From the NCBI GenBank assembly GCA_963281255.1, contig OY725488.1:9335524-9399523 (forward strand): 64,000 bases of DNA, written 5' to 3'. A program made the translations under genes and the position numbers. Source of the DNA: Aphrocallistes beatrix. Lineage: Eukaryota; Porifera; Hexactinellida; Sceptrulophora; Aphrocallistidae. Positions 21,955 to 33,589 of the stretch are shown in pieces (within the stretch, counting starts at the first letter, position 1; each line of letters begins with the position of its first letter). The notes under the pieces were generated by a model that ran no database searches, was not told the DNA's origin, and worked only from the letters and a program-made list of their open reading frames with translations.

Positions 21955-22302
21955 CAGCATTTCTTAAACTGTGGTAACGCGAGCTTCTAGTGGTGCGTGG
22001 ATTATCTCATTTAACTATTATTATAATACAAGTATACAATACAATTTGTACTTTAGTACGTTAAGATGTACTCTATAGTAAGCGAGATAGCAGCGTGTAT
22101 TTAACCCGAGTCGGACTAGCAATTTTGCTAACTCATTTCCGGTTAAGTCATTTTGTGCGGGGAAACCCTAAAAGTGTGGGGTATTTACTATAAATAGAAA
22201 TTACCCCAATTTGTCTCCTGGTTAAATATTGGTCGTTATGGTGGTACGCGGCGACCCTAATATTTGTTGATGTGGTATGTGGTGTAAAAGGTTTGAGTAC
22301 TG
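21955..22302. mobile_element. hAT-type MITE (CAG...CTG)
   Basis: The left end CAGCATTTCTTAAACTGTGG and right end AAAAGGTTTGAGTACTG are inverted. The flanks ATTTAGGG and ATGTAGGA agree at 6 of 8 positions, compatible with a decayed 8-bp duplication. It contains a copy of the GGTTAAGTCATTTTG dispersed repeat near 22135. Confidence 0.55.
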
Positions 22303-23613
22303 ATGTAGGATAGAGGAACTTCCTCAATAACTGGGTATTGAGATACCATTTTATAGATACTTAACTCAACACATCAAAATCTCAAATTTTAAGTCAAGAG
22401 TATAAATATTTCAATATATCGTGGATCAGGGGGTAAAATGTGTCCGAAAGTGTTAGCTTTCATCTTGCACTGTTCCATCTAATAACACATTCACACATAC
22501 GTACAATAAAACTTCTTAATATTTTAGTTTAGTAACATTTTTCTGGGCCCTAAATTAATAAGTTAGAGAGTTCAATTTTGACGTAAGATTGGTCAACTAA
22601 TTAGGGATGTAAATTCCTTCAATTCTATTTTTGATGGGTTAATAATATTAGGTTGGCTCGTATTTCCTTGTTAAGGAGGAGCAACAAGCAATTGATGGAT
22701 AATATTGAGTGTAGTTTTATCACCTACTCAGAGAAGATTGTGTTTCTTGTGTCTAGCACTAATGTTGCGAGACCACAAATTTAGCTTCAGGTAGCTTCAT
22801 ACGTAACTAATTGAATGCAATAATCAGTGTTTATCCCACCCTCTCAGTACTTTTGCCGTTGCAAATATTTATGATGATATACTCATACATATTTGCAATG
22901 GCATTTTTGAACCCCGTGCCTGTTAATATCTGGGGGTTTTTAAGATTTTTGGCAGTGATATGCTAATTGGGAGTAATTGGCTTACTATGCTCAGTCAATA
23001 GTGTAAATTGAGAAGTAGCAATTTGTTCTAATATTACCATGGGGAGTTTATGGATCTATAATATAGTGGATTAAGTTGAAAGCGGGAAGAGATAGAGATT
23101 AGGTTACTTGAGGCGAAATGTTTATTAAGCATCACAATACCCTTCTATATAAGTATTTTCATGATCAAGTAATAATGGCTCATCAATTGTTGCATCATAT
23201 TTAAGAAAGTATCAAAAAGATGCCCCAGTTTGCCTCCACCTTTATCATGCAGTCATCACCATCAGACATCCCACAAATGTGCCGCGATACCAAGTGAGTA
23301 TAGTCTGACACAGGCATTGCTCAAATAATTTCTGTCCTACTGTGCCAGACTATACAGGGTGATCCAAAAGTTCTGCAACTATAAATTCTACTTCATTGAT
23401 TTGACTAAGATAATTTAGTTTAACTTTAAATCGGTTTGCATCTATGGACTCTACCACCCTTCTAGTTCAGAAATGAACACTGTTCATTGCGCAAAATATT
23501 TTTTATACAATTTTTTGAAATATTATATACCCGGAACTTCAATAATCTGATCTCAAAAATTCTGGGATTCAAAAATGCCGAAAAAAACTTTTTTCTCCTG
23601 TTTAAATATAGTA

Positions 23614-23932
23614 CAGTAGTCAGTTATCCGAACTTCAGTTATCCGAACACTTCAGTTATCCGAACCCCTTGGCTGACCAAATAAAATATGCTAAATTTAT
23701 AAATGATGCATCCTTGAGTTGAGAATTGAAAGTACTACACTGCCATCATTTTATATACTATTGATGATACTTACATAGATCAATATGTATTTTATCCATA
23801 TTCATCATCATGACTACTTAGTACTACTGACCAACTTTCCTATATAATTACATAACAACTTCAGTTATCCGAACATTTCAGTTATCCGAACCCCCTCGGT
23901 CCCGACCCGTTCGGATAACTGACGTCCTACTG
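23614..23932. mobile_element. pogo-type MITE, TTATCCGAAC family
   Basis: CAGTAGTCAGTTATCCGAAC at 23614 is inverted at the right end (GTTCGGATAACTGACG... to 23932), with TA on both sides. The motif CAGTTATCCGAAC is repeated five times near the ends as subterminal copies. Confidence 0.85.
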
Positions 23933-23995
23933 TATTTATATCTTCCTATAGTCAGTTATTAATTCAAAATACTAATATATGACTACAGTCAGGGT

Positions 23996-24170
23996 CGCTT
24001 ATTGTGAACCACCAGGGGACCAAAAAATATGTTCATAATAGAGATGCTTCATATTAAGCGAACTTGATTCAATCCAAATCCTATCTAAAAACTGAAATTG
24101 GGACCAGGAGGTTAGTTCATAATAAACGAATGTTCATATTAAGCGGGTTCATAATAAGCGACCCTGACTG
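23996..24170. mobile_element. pogo-type MITE, CAGTCAGGGTCGC family
   Basis: Inverted ends of about 25 bp (CAGTCAGGGTCGCTTATT at 23996, complement to 24170, one mismatch) with TA on both sides. Internal copies of TTCATAATAA/TTCATATTAAGCG repeat the terminal motif. Confidence 0.88.
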
Positions 24171-25081
24171 TATTTCTTTTGGTTTATTGACCGGGAATCA
24201 CCAATAAGAACAACAATTGTTAAAGTATATTCATAGAATGTACCAAGCATTCGAGATTTTTCACAAACATTTATGATCCGCCTTAGCAAATATATTAGGA
24301 AATACAGGCAACTGGATTGCAAAATAATTGAAATAACCCTTATAATTTTCAAGTAAAACGAAATGTCGGATGTTAGATCCTCATGTGTAAGTGTGATACT
24401 CACCCTGTACTCACTTGGTATAGCGGCCCATTTGTGGGATGTCTGGATGGTGACTGCATGATAAAGGTGGAGGAAAACTGGGGTATCTTTTTGAAACTTT
24501 TTTTAATTGATGTCCTATATATACCGGTTTCTTGACTTGTGGTCTATTGACTTTGCTTTCGTGGGCCTCGATTGTCCCCCTTGACCTCCCAGGATCGATA
24601 CCCCCGTGCATAACCACCAGATACGATCTGGACTCTGTACCTTTCACTATATATCATCACTGGCCATGTGCATAGATAAATAATACTATTACAATTATTA
24701 TTATTCATTGCTTAAACTCGAGTTTAGTACCAACTTTTAAGATTATAAGTTACTCCCCCCTCTATTTATTTTCATACAAAAATTGCTAGCTAGCAATTAG
24801 TTAAGCCGACCTCCCACTCAGTTAATGAGACTGGTACTTCAACTCGCTATCCCAAACGAATGCTATAACATATCACAAGATATTTTCGATCAAAATACCT
24901 TTCGAAAACTGAACATAAAATTCATTTTTGAGATCGTTTAATTCTTCAGTTAGATATTTGTTGCCAACTATTTGCTCTAGATACTTGCATGTTATATTAC
25001 CAACTACATAAAAATACTCCTTATGCGTAGATTCATGGTACACACAGTAGTGATAATAAAATGAATAAGATATAACAAGTT

Positions 25082-25298
25082 CATACTTGCCAACTGTCCC
25101 GTTTTCGGCGGGACGTCCCGCTTATTTCACCCTTCTCTTGACCTAATTTTCTTGAGTGTCCCGCTTTTATATGAAATTTCCCCATTATGTCCCGCTTTTT
25201 TTGACTCTATGTATAATACTTTTATATTGTGTCCCGCCATGTCCCGCGAAATTCAACGCTGCGTCATGCTTTTATCATGGCTCAGGTTGGCATGTATG
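25082..25298. mobile_element. GTCCCGC-rich MITE with CAAGTT target duplication
   Basis: Ends CATACTTGCCAAC and GTTGGCATGTATG are inverted. CAAGTT flanks both sides (25076-25081, 25299-25304). The interior has six or seven copies of GTCCCGC on alternating context, again a subterminal repeat design. It lies exactly between the two copies of the tandem duplication. Confidence 0.7.
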
Positions 25299-25311
25299 CA
25301 AGTTATAAGTT

Positions 25312-26826
25312 TAATATATCGTAGCTCAGAGAGTAAAGTGTGTCTGAAAGTGTTAGCTCTCATCTTGCACTGTTCCATCTAATAATACATTCACACATAC
25401 GTACAATAAAATGTTGTGATAGTAATATTTAGTTTAGTAACATTATTCTGTACCCTAGACTGATAAGTTAGAGAGTTCAATTTTGACATAAGATTGGTTA
25501 ACTAATTAGGAATGTAAATTCATTCAATTCCATTTTAGATGAGGTTATTAGGTTGGCTCATATTTCCTTGTTAAGGAGGAGCAACAAGCAATTGATGGAT
25601 CATATTGAGTATAGTTTTATCACCTTCTCAGAGAAGATCGTGTGTTTCTTGTGTCTAGCACTAATGTTGCGAGACCGCAAATTTTGCTTAAAGTAGCTTC
25701 ATACGTAATTAAATGAATGCAATAATCTGTGTTTATCCCACCCTCAGTACTTGCTGACATGGACATAAATATTTGCAACGCCATTTTTGAATCCCAGTAT
25801 CTGTTAATATCTGGCGTTTTAAGATTTTTGAGCGAAATACTAATTGGGAGTAATTGACTGACTATATTCAGTCTGCATGCAAATTGAGAAGCGACAATTT
25901 GTTCTAATATTGCGATGGGGAGTTTATGCATCTATAAATGGGTGGATTAAGTTGAAAGTGAGTTGGATAGAGATTAGGCTACTTGAGACGAAATGTTTAT
26001 TAAGCATCACATTAACCTTAAGTATTTTCTTGATCAAATAATAATGGCTCATCAATTGTTGCATCAGATATAAGAATATATTTCAAAAAGATGCCCCAGT
26101 TTGCCTCCACCTTTATCATGCAGTCATCACCATCAGACTTCCCATAAATGCGCCGCGATACCAAGTGAGTATAGTTTGACACAGGCATTGCTCAAATAAT
26201 TTCTGTCCTGCTGTTCTATGTAGACTATATTCACTTGGTGTCACAGTGTATTTGTGAGATGTCTGGATGGTGACTACGTGATAAAGGTGGAGGAAAACTG
26301 GGGTATCTTTTTGAAACTTTTTTAAATTGATGTCCTCTATATACCGGTTTCTTGACCCGTGGTCTATTAACTTTGCTTTCGTGGGCCTCGATTGTCCCCC
26401 TTGACCTCCTAGGATCGATACCTTTGTACATAGCCACCAGATACGATCTGGACTCTGGACCTTTCAGTATATATCATCACTGGCCATGTGCATAGATAAA
26501 TAATACTATTACAATTATTATTATTCATTGCTTAAACTCGAGTTTAGAACCCCACTCCCCCACTCAGTTAATGAGACTGGTACTTCAACTCGCTATCCCA
26601 AATGAATGCTCTAACATATTACAGGATATTTTCGATCAAAATAGTTTAAAACTGAAAATAAAATGCGTCTTTTGAGATTGTTTAATTCCTCAGTTAGATA
26701 TTTGTTGCCAACTATTTATCTAGGTACGTACTTGCATGTTGTACTACCCAATTACACAAAAATACTCCTCATATATTCATGGCACACACAGTAATGATAG
26801 TAAAATGAATAAAATATAACAAGTTA
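25312..26826. repeat. tandem segmental duplication, right copy
   Basis: This is the shorter copy of the 22413-25081 unit. It keeps the ancestral uninterrupted site at about 26225 where the left copy has the 1.05-kb mariner-like element. Divergence is scattered substitutions and small indels, so the duplication is not recent. Confidence 0.8.
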
Positions 26827-26994
26827 ACTAAGAAATAGATATCAACTATTCACACTCTGAGCTATGTAGTTATCTAGAAACTACAGTTACAACCTAACTC
26901 TAATAAGGGGGGGTAATACTAAATTCACACTCTAAACCATACTTACTAACCATCCTAAATTACGAAGGCCTAGACACACATGACTGTAGAGTCC

Positions 26995-29900
26995 TTATTT
27001 CTTTTTCTTCGGGATTTCGAAAATGGACCTCCAGTAATCAGAAACGAACACTTGATCAGGATCCATCTGTTCACGAAGCACCAACCACTGCTCCAATTTC
27101 GGGTACGCATTTTTCAGAAAAGCGAGATTGAATGTGACATTATCGAAGGTTTGTCCATTTTCAGGCATCCATTTCCCCCAATGGAATCTCATCCCCTTCA
27201 CTCCCATCAATGCTTCCCAAAAGTACTTATAATAATCGCTTGGAGAGCCGCTGTCATATGCATATCTCAATTTATCAAGGCGAACAACATCCCTGCCGTA
27301 TGACATGCTTAACCAAAACGGAGATGCCTTCGATGCATATACTTCAGTTGTAATACTGCCGCATTTTTTGGGGTCTGTGAATACTTTTTCCTTTAGAGTT
27401 TTGATCAGGTCATTAGCAAATTCAATGGGGAACCACATCTCCATGAAATTCACTTTCAAGAGAGTATCGACTGGTGCTAGATCATCATTAGGCAGTGCGA
27501 TGTACCAGTAATCGCGAAATTTTTCACAAAATGGAATTGGTAGGAATTGTTTAAGAAGAAATGCGATTATTTTTTCTTCACATGGCGTAACTGGACAGCT
27601 CTTTTTAAGTATACAATCGATAAATTTAAGTGCAATGGCTGCTTCTACTGCAGTGATAAGATTCCCGACTTCATGGTGATACGGTATGATATCAGTATTT
27701 TGTGTTTTCTTAGCTCGAAATTGATCAACTCGATCTACTCCCTGTTGTGGCAACCATTGGGCATGATAATACTCCTCCTCCTTTAGAGTGACGGGAAATA
27801 CTTCAGGTCGCAATGTCGAGTCTTGTTCCATTACATTATTTTCTTCCCCTTCAACATTGAAATATGGAACTACCTCAATAGTGACAGAAATCACGATCCC
27901 GAACAACCCCATTGACACCCCGACTGCATAGAATAGGTCGCTCTCTACGGTTGGTGAAACCGTTTTTATTTCCCCTTTCCCATTAATGAATTGAATTTCC
28001 CGAACCGTTTCTGGAAATCCAAATTTAACGCTTCCTCCAGATGACCCAGTTAACATGAACCCTGCAACGGATTGATGGCTAATACCCCCGACAATTGACA
28101 TTGCATATCCAAGTTGTGAAATTTGATAGCTTAGTGAGTTCTCTCTCGTTGAATGAGGATCCATCGGGTTCACTCCAATGTAGCAACCTCCGCCAACCTT
28201 GAATACAGCTTTTCCATGCGGCAACTCTTCAACAAGCGATACAGCTCTTAGATCTCCTGACAAAACCATATCAATTCCTTTCGGTTCGTATATAGAAGCG
28301 CGGACAGAATGCCCAGCACCTCTGCATCGAGCGACTTTACCTTCTTTACGACTCTGCATGACAAGATCAACAACTTGATTAATGTCATCAGGGTAATAGG
28401 CTCCGCAGTGATGCTTTATATGTTTGAGATTTTCAACACTTGGCATTGCTTCTGCTTCTTGAGGCTTTTCTTCCTGAGGGATGATGTCTTCAAGCTTTAG
28501 ATGGGATCCGATGTAATGTACCATTTCTTCTACTTCATGGGTAGCCATTCCTTTTAGATTGTGTAGCTTCGTTCCAATTAATTGCTACAGAAGCAAATCT
28601 TATAATATACAACAAAATAATATATCAAAAGTAAGCGTGTCCAATTTCTGAATTGCTTAAATTGACTTCATATTCTACCCTTTTTCTGAAATTTGAGATT
28701 TTGTTTGTGCCACGACACAGAAGTTTGAATCGAATACAAAAAGAAATAACTTTAAGAGTTCATTCTTTGTAGATATATAGGGTGTCTCAAAAGTTCTGCA
28801 ACAACCAATTTTTCTTTGCTAATTTGACTAAGATCACTTGAATGTATTCCAAATTAGCCTGCATAAATGAAATCTAGCACCCTTCTAGCATAGAAATGAG
28901 CTCAAATCCTTGCGCAAAAAACATTTCTTATAAAATCTTATACTATATTAAAATGCCAGGATTATTTTGTTTGTTTGTCCGAATTGATTGAAAAATTGGC
29001 AAGTCGTAGAGATACGAAAATTGGCATGTAGGTGTCAAATGATGAATCTAGGATTAAGATCTAAGCGAAATGTTCACACTTCGCCGAGATAGGTGACAAA
29101 ATGTGCTGACCAATCAAATTCGATTATTTTATAATGCAAATACATTGGAATAAAATAGTAGTGACTTATGCATACAATCAAAAGAACTATTTGTGATTGA
29201 AATTCATTGTTTTATGTAAGAACCAATCAATTATCAGCCTTTTATAATGCCATTCTCACGATTCTATTTCATATAAATGATTGAATAATGCTATTTTGAG
29301 TCTATAATTTGATTGTTAACAACAATTAAAGTGTGTTATATGCTACGATCAATCAATTCGATCATAAAATAACTTTTAACGACATGGACTGGAATTGATT
29401 ATTTAATTATAATAATCTTTAGCAATGTGAACTTTGTGTATTCAAATTGAACTTACATTCAGGATTAGTTGACTTGATACGAATTAAATTATATTTATCA
29501 CGAAACAAAATTTCTGCTACAGTTCTGATTTCATTAATGTAACCATAGACGTTTTTGTTTGTTTGTTTGTTTGTTCGAAAATCTAAGCGAAATTTTCACA
29601 CCTCTGCAAAAAAATAGAAAACAATTTTCACACCTTTTCTATACAATACTTTGTACGGCTTCGCTCTCACAATAGAAATCATTATACGACACTATTGTAG
29701 GCTGTCATTGTTATTAATACTTCAATGCAATAACTTATATAAATGTCTCAAATATATATTATAGTGTATGGCAGTAAAAAGGTTATTTGTATATTTTCAC
29801 ACCTTTAATACATATTTTTTAAGATTTGACGAATTTTGAAAATTATGCTAGAGACTAACTTCCAACGGTTGACATGGGGTTTTTAGGGGTGTATATTTCG

Positions 29901-32900
29901 AATATCATATTTTCAGATCGATATGCAAATTATTTGTTTACATTTGTTTACAATAGATATATAAAGTAAACAAATTACAAAACTATGCAAGAGACTAGCT
30001 TCCAATGGTTAACATTAGGGGTGTAGAATTCGAATATTATATTTTCAGATCGATATAAGTAATTATTGGTTAACCTTTGTTTACAATATTTATATAAAGG
30101 AAAAAAATCCCAAAATTAGAGCCGCGCAGCGCATGCAAGCGAAGCGCGCTTGTATTAATTAATTACACACCAATTACTCCAAAATTTGGAGCTCAAAAGT
30201 GCTAAGTTTGAAGATCACTATTTGGGTGAAATATTACATCAATCACTTCTATGTATATTCTGTAATTGATTCATAATACTTAAATAATATTGTTACTTTT
30301 GAATTATGTTGCAGTGATCTTCGATAAGAACGAGTATTTTTAAATTATATCCATAAAATGTACCCCTGGGAAATGAAATTTTTTTATTGAGTTAAAAAAT
30401 ATTCTTTACGAGACAATGAAATATATGATCCATCATTGCAAATAAATTGAGAAATACAGGCTATTGGAATGCAAAATAATTAAGATAATCCTCTTTATTT
30501 CTAATTAAAATGAGGTATCGGATGTTGGATCTATTTATCTATGTATGATACATTAGCAAAATTCGTTGCAGAACTTTTGAGACACCCTTTATGTCAATTT
30601 CTAATACGTACAGTAATTTAAAGGGATCCTAAGGAATTACAATTTAATTTTACAGGATAGTACATACGGATGAGCGCAATTACCATCCATGCCTTATGGC
30701 ATCGCCCTATAAAATCAATGAAAATATTTCTAGTATCTAGAAGTTCAAGAATCTATTCTTCAAACTGATACTCAGTATATGAACTATCATCATTTGCATA
30801 CGTACCTTCATGCTTTGTAAAATCTTTGTAGGGTGCAATTCCATTCCCTTTCCTTCGAATTCTTGTAGCAAAAGCTGTGCACTTTTGAAATTTTCACTAA
30901 CCAACTTCTTCAATTCTTCATTTCTATCAGAGAATCCCAGTTCACACAATTTCTCAAAAACCTAAAATATAGATAAGTATTGAGAAAGTATAATTACAAA
31001 CTCGTTACACGAACATCCCTTGATGTTAATCTATATAATCAAACCTTTTTTATTTTGTTTGTTTGTACATATACGTATATTCCTAATTATTCCTATCTCT
31101 GTCCTTATTGATTGAAGGAACGGCCGACCCCAGAAAACTGATTATTGGCATATCGGAGTATTTTGTGAGTAGTTCGAGCAAGTTTGAATCTCATACGAAT
31201 ATGTCAACTCATCATGGAAATGTGACGTCATTGTACAATTTTCTTGAAATATCAATTCTAGTTTTAGATCATAACTGCCATTAAATATAATGATGGTTGA
31301 AATTTGAAACACCTGTGTATAACAACATCCTACACAAGATATTATCATTACATATCGAAACAGATGAGTCTTCATTAAATTATCATACCATCGTTATGCA
31401 ACAAAATAGAAAATGAAATTATTTGCCAATGATTCCAAGAACTCTAAGTGATACAAATTTCAAAATCGACACACAGACCAGTACTACTAATTATTTCCAT
31501 GAAAATTTGAAAATACTTACTAGTCATTAATGATGTTTTCATTGTTACCATTTAATTATTCTGAATTTTGCATATGCATTCCTATTTTAGGCAATACAAG
31601 TAATAATAGGTCCCTCATTGGGCGCCTATTATTACTCGGACGAAGCGGGTCGGAGAGTTGACACGAAGTGTTCACTATCCACGCAGCGCAAGCGTGCGTA
31701 GTGTGATTGTCCCTCTCGAAAATAGCATTTTGTTTGTATCATCAACATATTCATTTGTTTTGTTACATTCTATTTACAGAATGCAGGTCTATTATGTATC
31801 CGTAAGCTGTGCAACACATAAAAGAGAAGTGCAGTTTAATAACATACCTTTTCGGCTGTATTCAACCCTGGCAGTAGTTTTATCACTTTCTTCCCTGCTC
31901 TAAATGAAATATTAATGAATAGCATAACCCGAGTTTAATTTTTATGAAACATAAACCACTTTTGCTCGATTGAACGGAAGTTTTGTAAATTGACATTATT
32001 ATGCTACAAAAGTATAACTTTTCATGGCTCGAACTAAACAATTTTGGAAAAAATGATAGCATTTACATTTTCTCAAATTTGCTTATAATTAATTCTAACC
32101 TTTCTAAGACTTTGAATAATTCTTTGAGCAGATGAAGGCACAGTGCTTCTATTTCTTGTAGGAATGTCTTGTCCTTCGTAATATTATTTTCTGGGTCTTT
32201 AAAAGGTATTTTCGCTCGGTTCATAATTTCTTTGGCAGCATTCCACCCCGATTGAATCGCTCCGTCCATGTACCCTGACCAATCGGATGCTGTCTCAGTT
32301 CCGGCGAAAAATATTTTCTCATCATCAATTGGTGTACATATTGCTTGGCAAAATGTAGTTGTAGTGCCAGGCCCTGCAACCCCTCCCGTTCCCCCTATGT
32401 ATGACACATCCAACCAGTCGTAATCTGAAAACTTGGTGAACATAGGAATTGGTTTTCCGCCGCCAAGAATATTTGTATACTCTTTTTGGAGAGCTTTTTC
32501 TTTATCTTCTTTACTAAGTGTTTGCCATTCCCTCGCCTTGTCAGCAAGCACGAATCCCATTAGGCAAGGTGTTACAGTTTGCTGTGAAATGTCGAATGTT
32601 TGACCAACATAATTATCACTTCCAGTGATCGTCGCGATCCCGTTAAGTCCGTTTTGATCATTCCACCACCTCTTTTCATAATACATGAACGTCTTCAGTA
32701 TCGAACCCATTGGCATTCGTTGGGCATATTGCATGTAAACCCCGTTGTACTTGATATTCTTATATTGTATCTGATTCCGAACAGTTGGAGTTGTAGCGAC
32801 AATTGCGTAATCCCCACAGGTAGTTTCATTCGATTGTTGTGTGAAAGAGACTTGATTATTGTCAGCTTTGGAAATCGTCAAAATTGGACTGCTAGTTTGG

Positions 32901-33589
32901 ACTTTGTTAGCTTTATTTGCAGTTATAATTGCCTTAAGTTTCTCACTTAACTGTTGTGCTCCGCCGTCAAACACTGCATCCTGGGCATCCGTCAAAATGT
33001 CAATGATACCATGACCCGATTTAATGTACCAAAGGAAGTAGAGTAAGGACATTTCCCAAGGTTCCACTCCGACTAGTACTTCAACTATCATGCGAAACAA
33101 TTCGCTTCCAACCTCGGTGACTATTAAACTATCAAAGTAGTTCTGTACCGTCATTTTGTCCCATTCTGATGCATGTTTTGATTTCCAAGGTTCAAGTAAA
33201 TCTATTTGTTTAGTTTTGCACATTATATCCAGCATTCCCCAAACCAATGCCAAAAAATCTTCTAGCCCAAGTGCTCCAAAAGGGAGTGCCAACTTGCTTT
33301 GATATATCTTGTTATCGATAAAGAACGTATACAAACCCTCTTTATCCAATTTAATCTGCTTAACGCCCAATTCATTTGCTAAGTAAATCGTACGCTTTTT
33401 CTTTGGTCCAATGAACGCGCCTCCCATATCCACCCCGTTAATGGCATAAGTTCTGCCGCCAACTCTGTCTAACGCCTCATACACCTCTACATTTACCCCG
33501 CTTTGAGTAAGTAGATGAGCAGCACATAAGCCTGCTAAACCAGCTCCCACAATCAACACTTTAACTTGTTGGGCATCCTTGGCTGCCAT
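26995..33589 (-). CDS. predicted four-exon fusion: amine oxidase + aldonolactone-oxidase-type flavoenzyme
   Basis: Exons on the minus strand: 33589-32067, 31899-31848, 30961-30806, 28584-26995 (3321 nt, 1106 residues). Exon 1 is a monoamine-oxidase-family FAD enzyme: dinucleotide fold VLIVGAGLAGLCAAHLL (about residues 10-26), VGGRTY, and the C-terminal FAD motif FFAGTETASDWSGYMDGAIQSG (about 427-448). Exons 2 and 3 encode a charged helical linker (AGKKVIKLLPGLNTAEK; VFEKLCELGFSDRNEEL). Exon 4 is a PCMH/VAO-fold oxidase: CRGAGHS, with the His used for covalent FAD in this family at about residue 669, and the aldonolactone-oxidase C-terminal signature FHWGKW near 1045. All donors are GT (GTAAAT, GTATGT, GTACGT) and all acceptors AG. 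Phases agree: phase 2 for the first intron, 0 for the others. Without splicing, exon 1 would stop three codons later (508 residues) and exon 4 could start at an internal ATG (28548), so two separate genes or isoforms remain possible. No signal peptide is seen. Confidence 0.7.
28779..30588. mobile_element. Tc1/mariner-like element in intron 3 of the fusion gene
   Basis: The ends AGGGTGTCTCAAAAGTTC (28779) and GAACTTTTGAGACACCCT (to 30588) are inverted and match the element at 23355-24407, whose interior also aligns (for example ATAAAATGTACC near 30350 with ATAGAATGTACC near 24235). A Helitron-like repeat (28945-30160) has inserted inside it. No usable transposase frame remains. Confidence 0.75.
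28945..30160 (+). mobile_element. composite Helitron-like repeat element, second copy
   Basis: Starts near ATTAAAATGCCAGG with TTTTGTTTGTTTGTCCGAA, followed by GTAGAGATACGAAAATTGGC, also found inverted at 15275-15300. Two units of the 141-bp-type repeat are at about 29840-30110. It ends in a GC-rich hairpin-forming stretch (GCGCAGCGCATGCAAGCG, 30122-30150) and TTAATTAATT. A second GTTTGTTTGTTTG block and the AATTTTCACACC motif repeat inside, near 29555-29640, suggesting an internal duplication or nested copy. Confidence 0.5.
31030..31705 (+). repeat. possible third Helitron-like fragment in intron 2
   Basis: A TTTTGTTTGTTTGTACATA block at about 31052 is followed about 600 bases later by a GC-rich self-complementary stretch (ACGCAGCGCAAGCGTGCGT, 31681-31699). 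This is the same start/end pattern as 28945-30160, but without the minisatellite units. The whole lies in the second intron of the fusion gene. Boundaries are approximate. Confidence 0.35.

Larger units (their letters stand above)
23355..24407. mobile_element. Tc1/mariner-like element remnant, host of two MITEs
   Basis: The left end is CAGGGTGATCCAAAAGTT and the right end closes with CACCCTG. TA flanks both sides (23353-23354, 24408-24409). The paralogous segment at about 26225 reads ACTATATTCACTTGG with nothing inserted, an empty site that proves the boundaries. Left and right parts match another copy at 28779-30588. The coding region is degenerate, and two MITEs (23614-23932 and 23996-24170) have since inserted. 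Confidence 0.8.
22413..25081. repeat. tandem segmental duplication, left copy
   Basis: The segment matches 25312-26826 over its outer parts: 22413-23353 with 25312-26226, and 24408-25081 with 26227-26826. It includes the landmarks AAAGTGTTAGCT, TTGTTAAGGAGGAGCAACAAG and TGTCTGGATGGTGACT. The left copy is longer because it holds the 1.05-kb element at 23355-24407, absent from the right copy. I found no gene in it. Short frames such as 24411-24647 recur as 26231-26437 only because the DNA is repeated. Confidence 0.8.

Noticed and set aside
24411-26437. Two similar minus-strand frames (24411-24647, 26231-26437) as a conserved gene pair
   Set aside because: They lie in the two copies of a tandem DNA duplication, with no codon-position bias in differences and no recognised family.
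26995-28548. Aldonolactone oxidase as a separate intronless gene starting at 28548
   Set aside because: Not fully rejected, but the frame is open upstream of the ATG to a good acceptor at 28585 and joins in phase to upstream exons, so the fusion is preferred.
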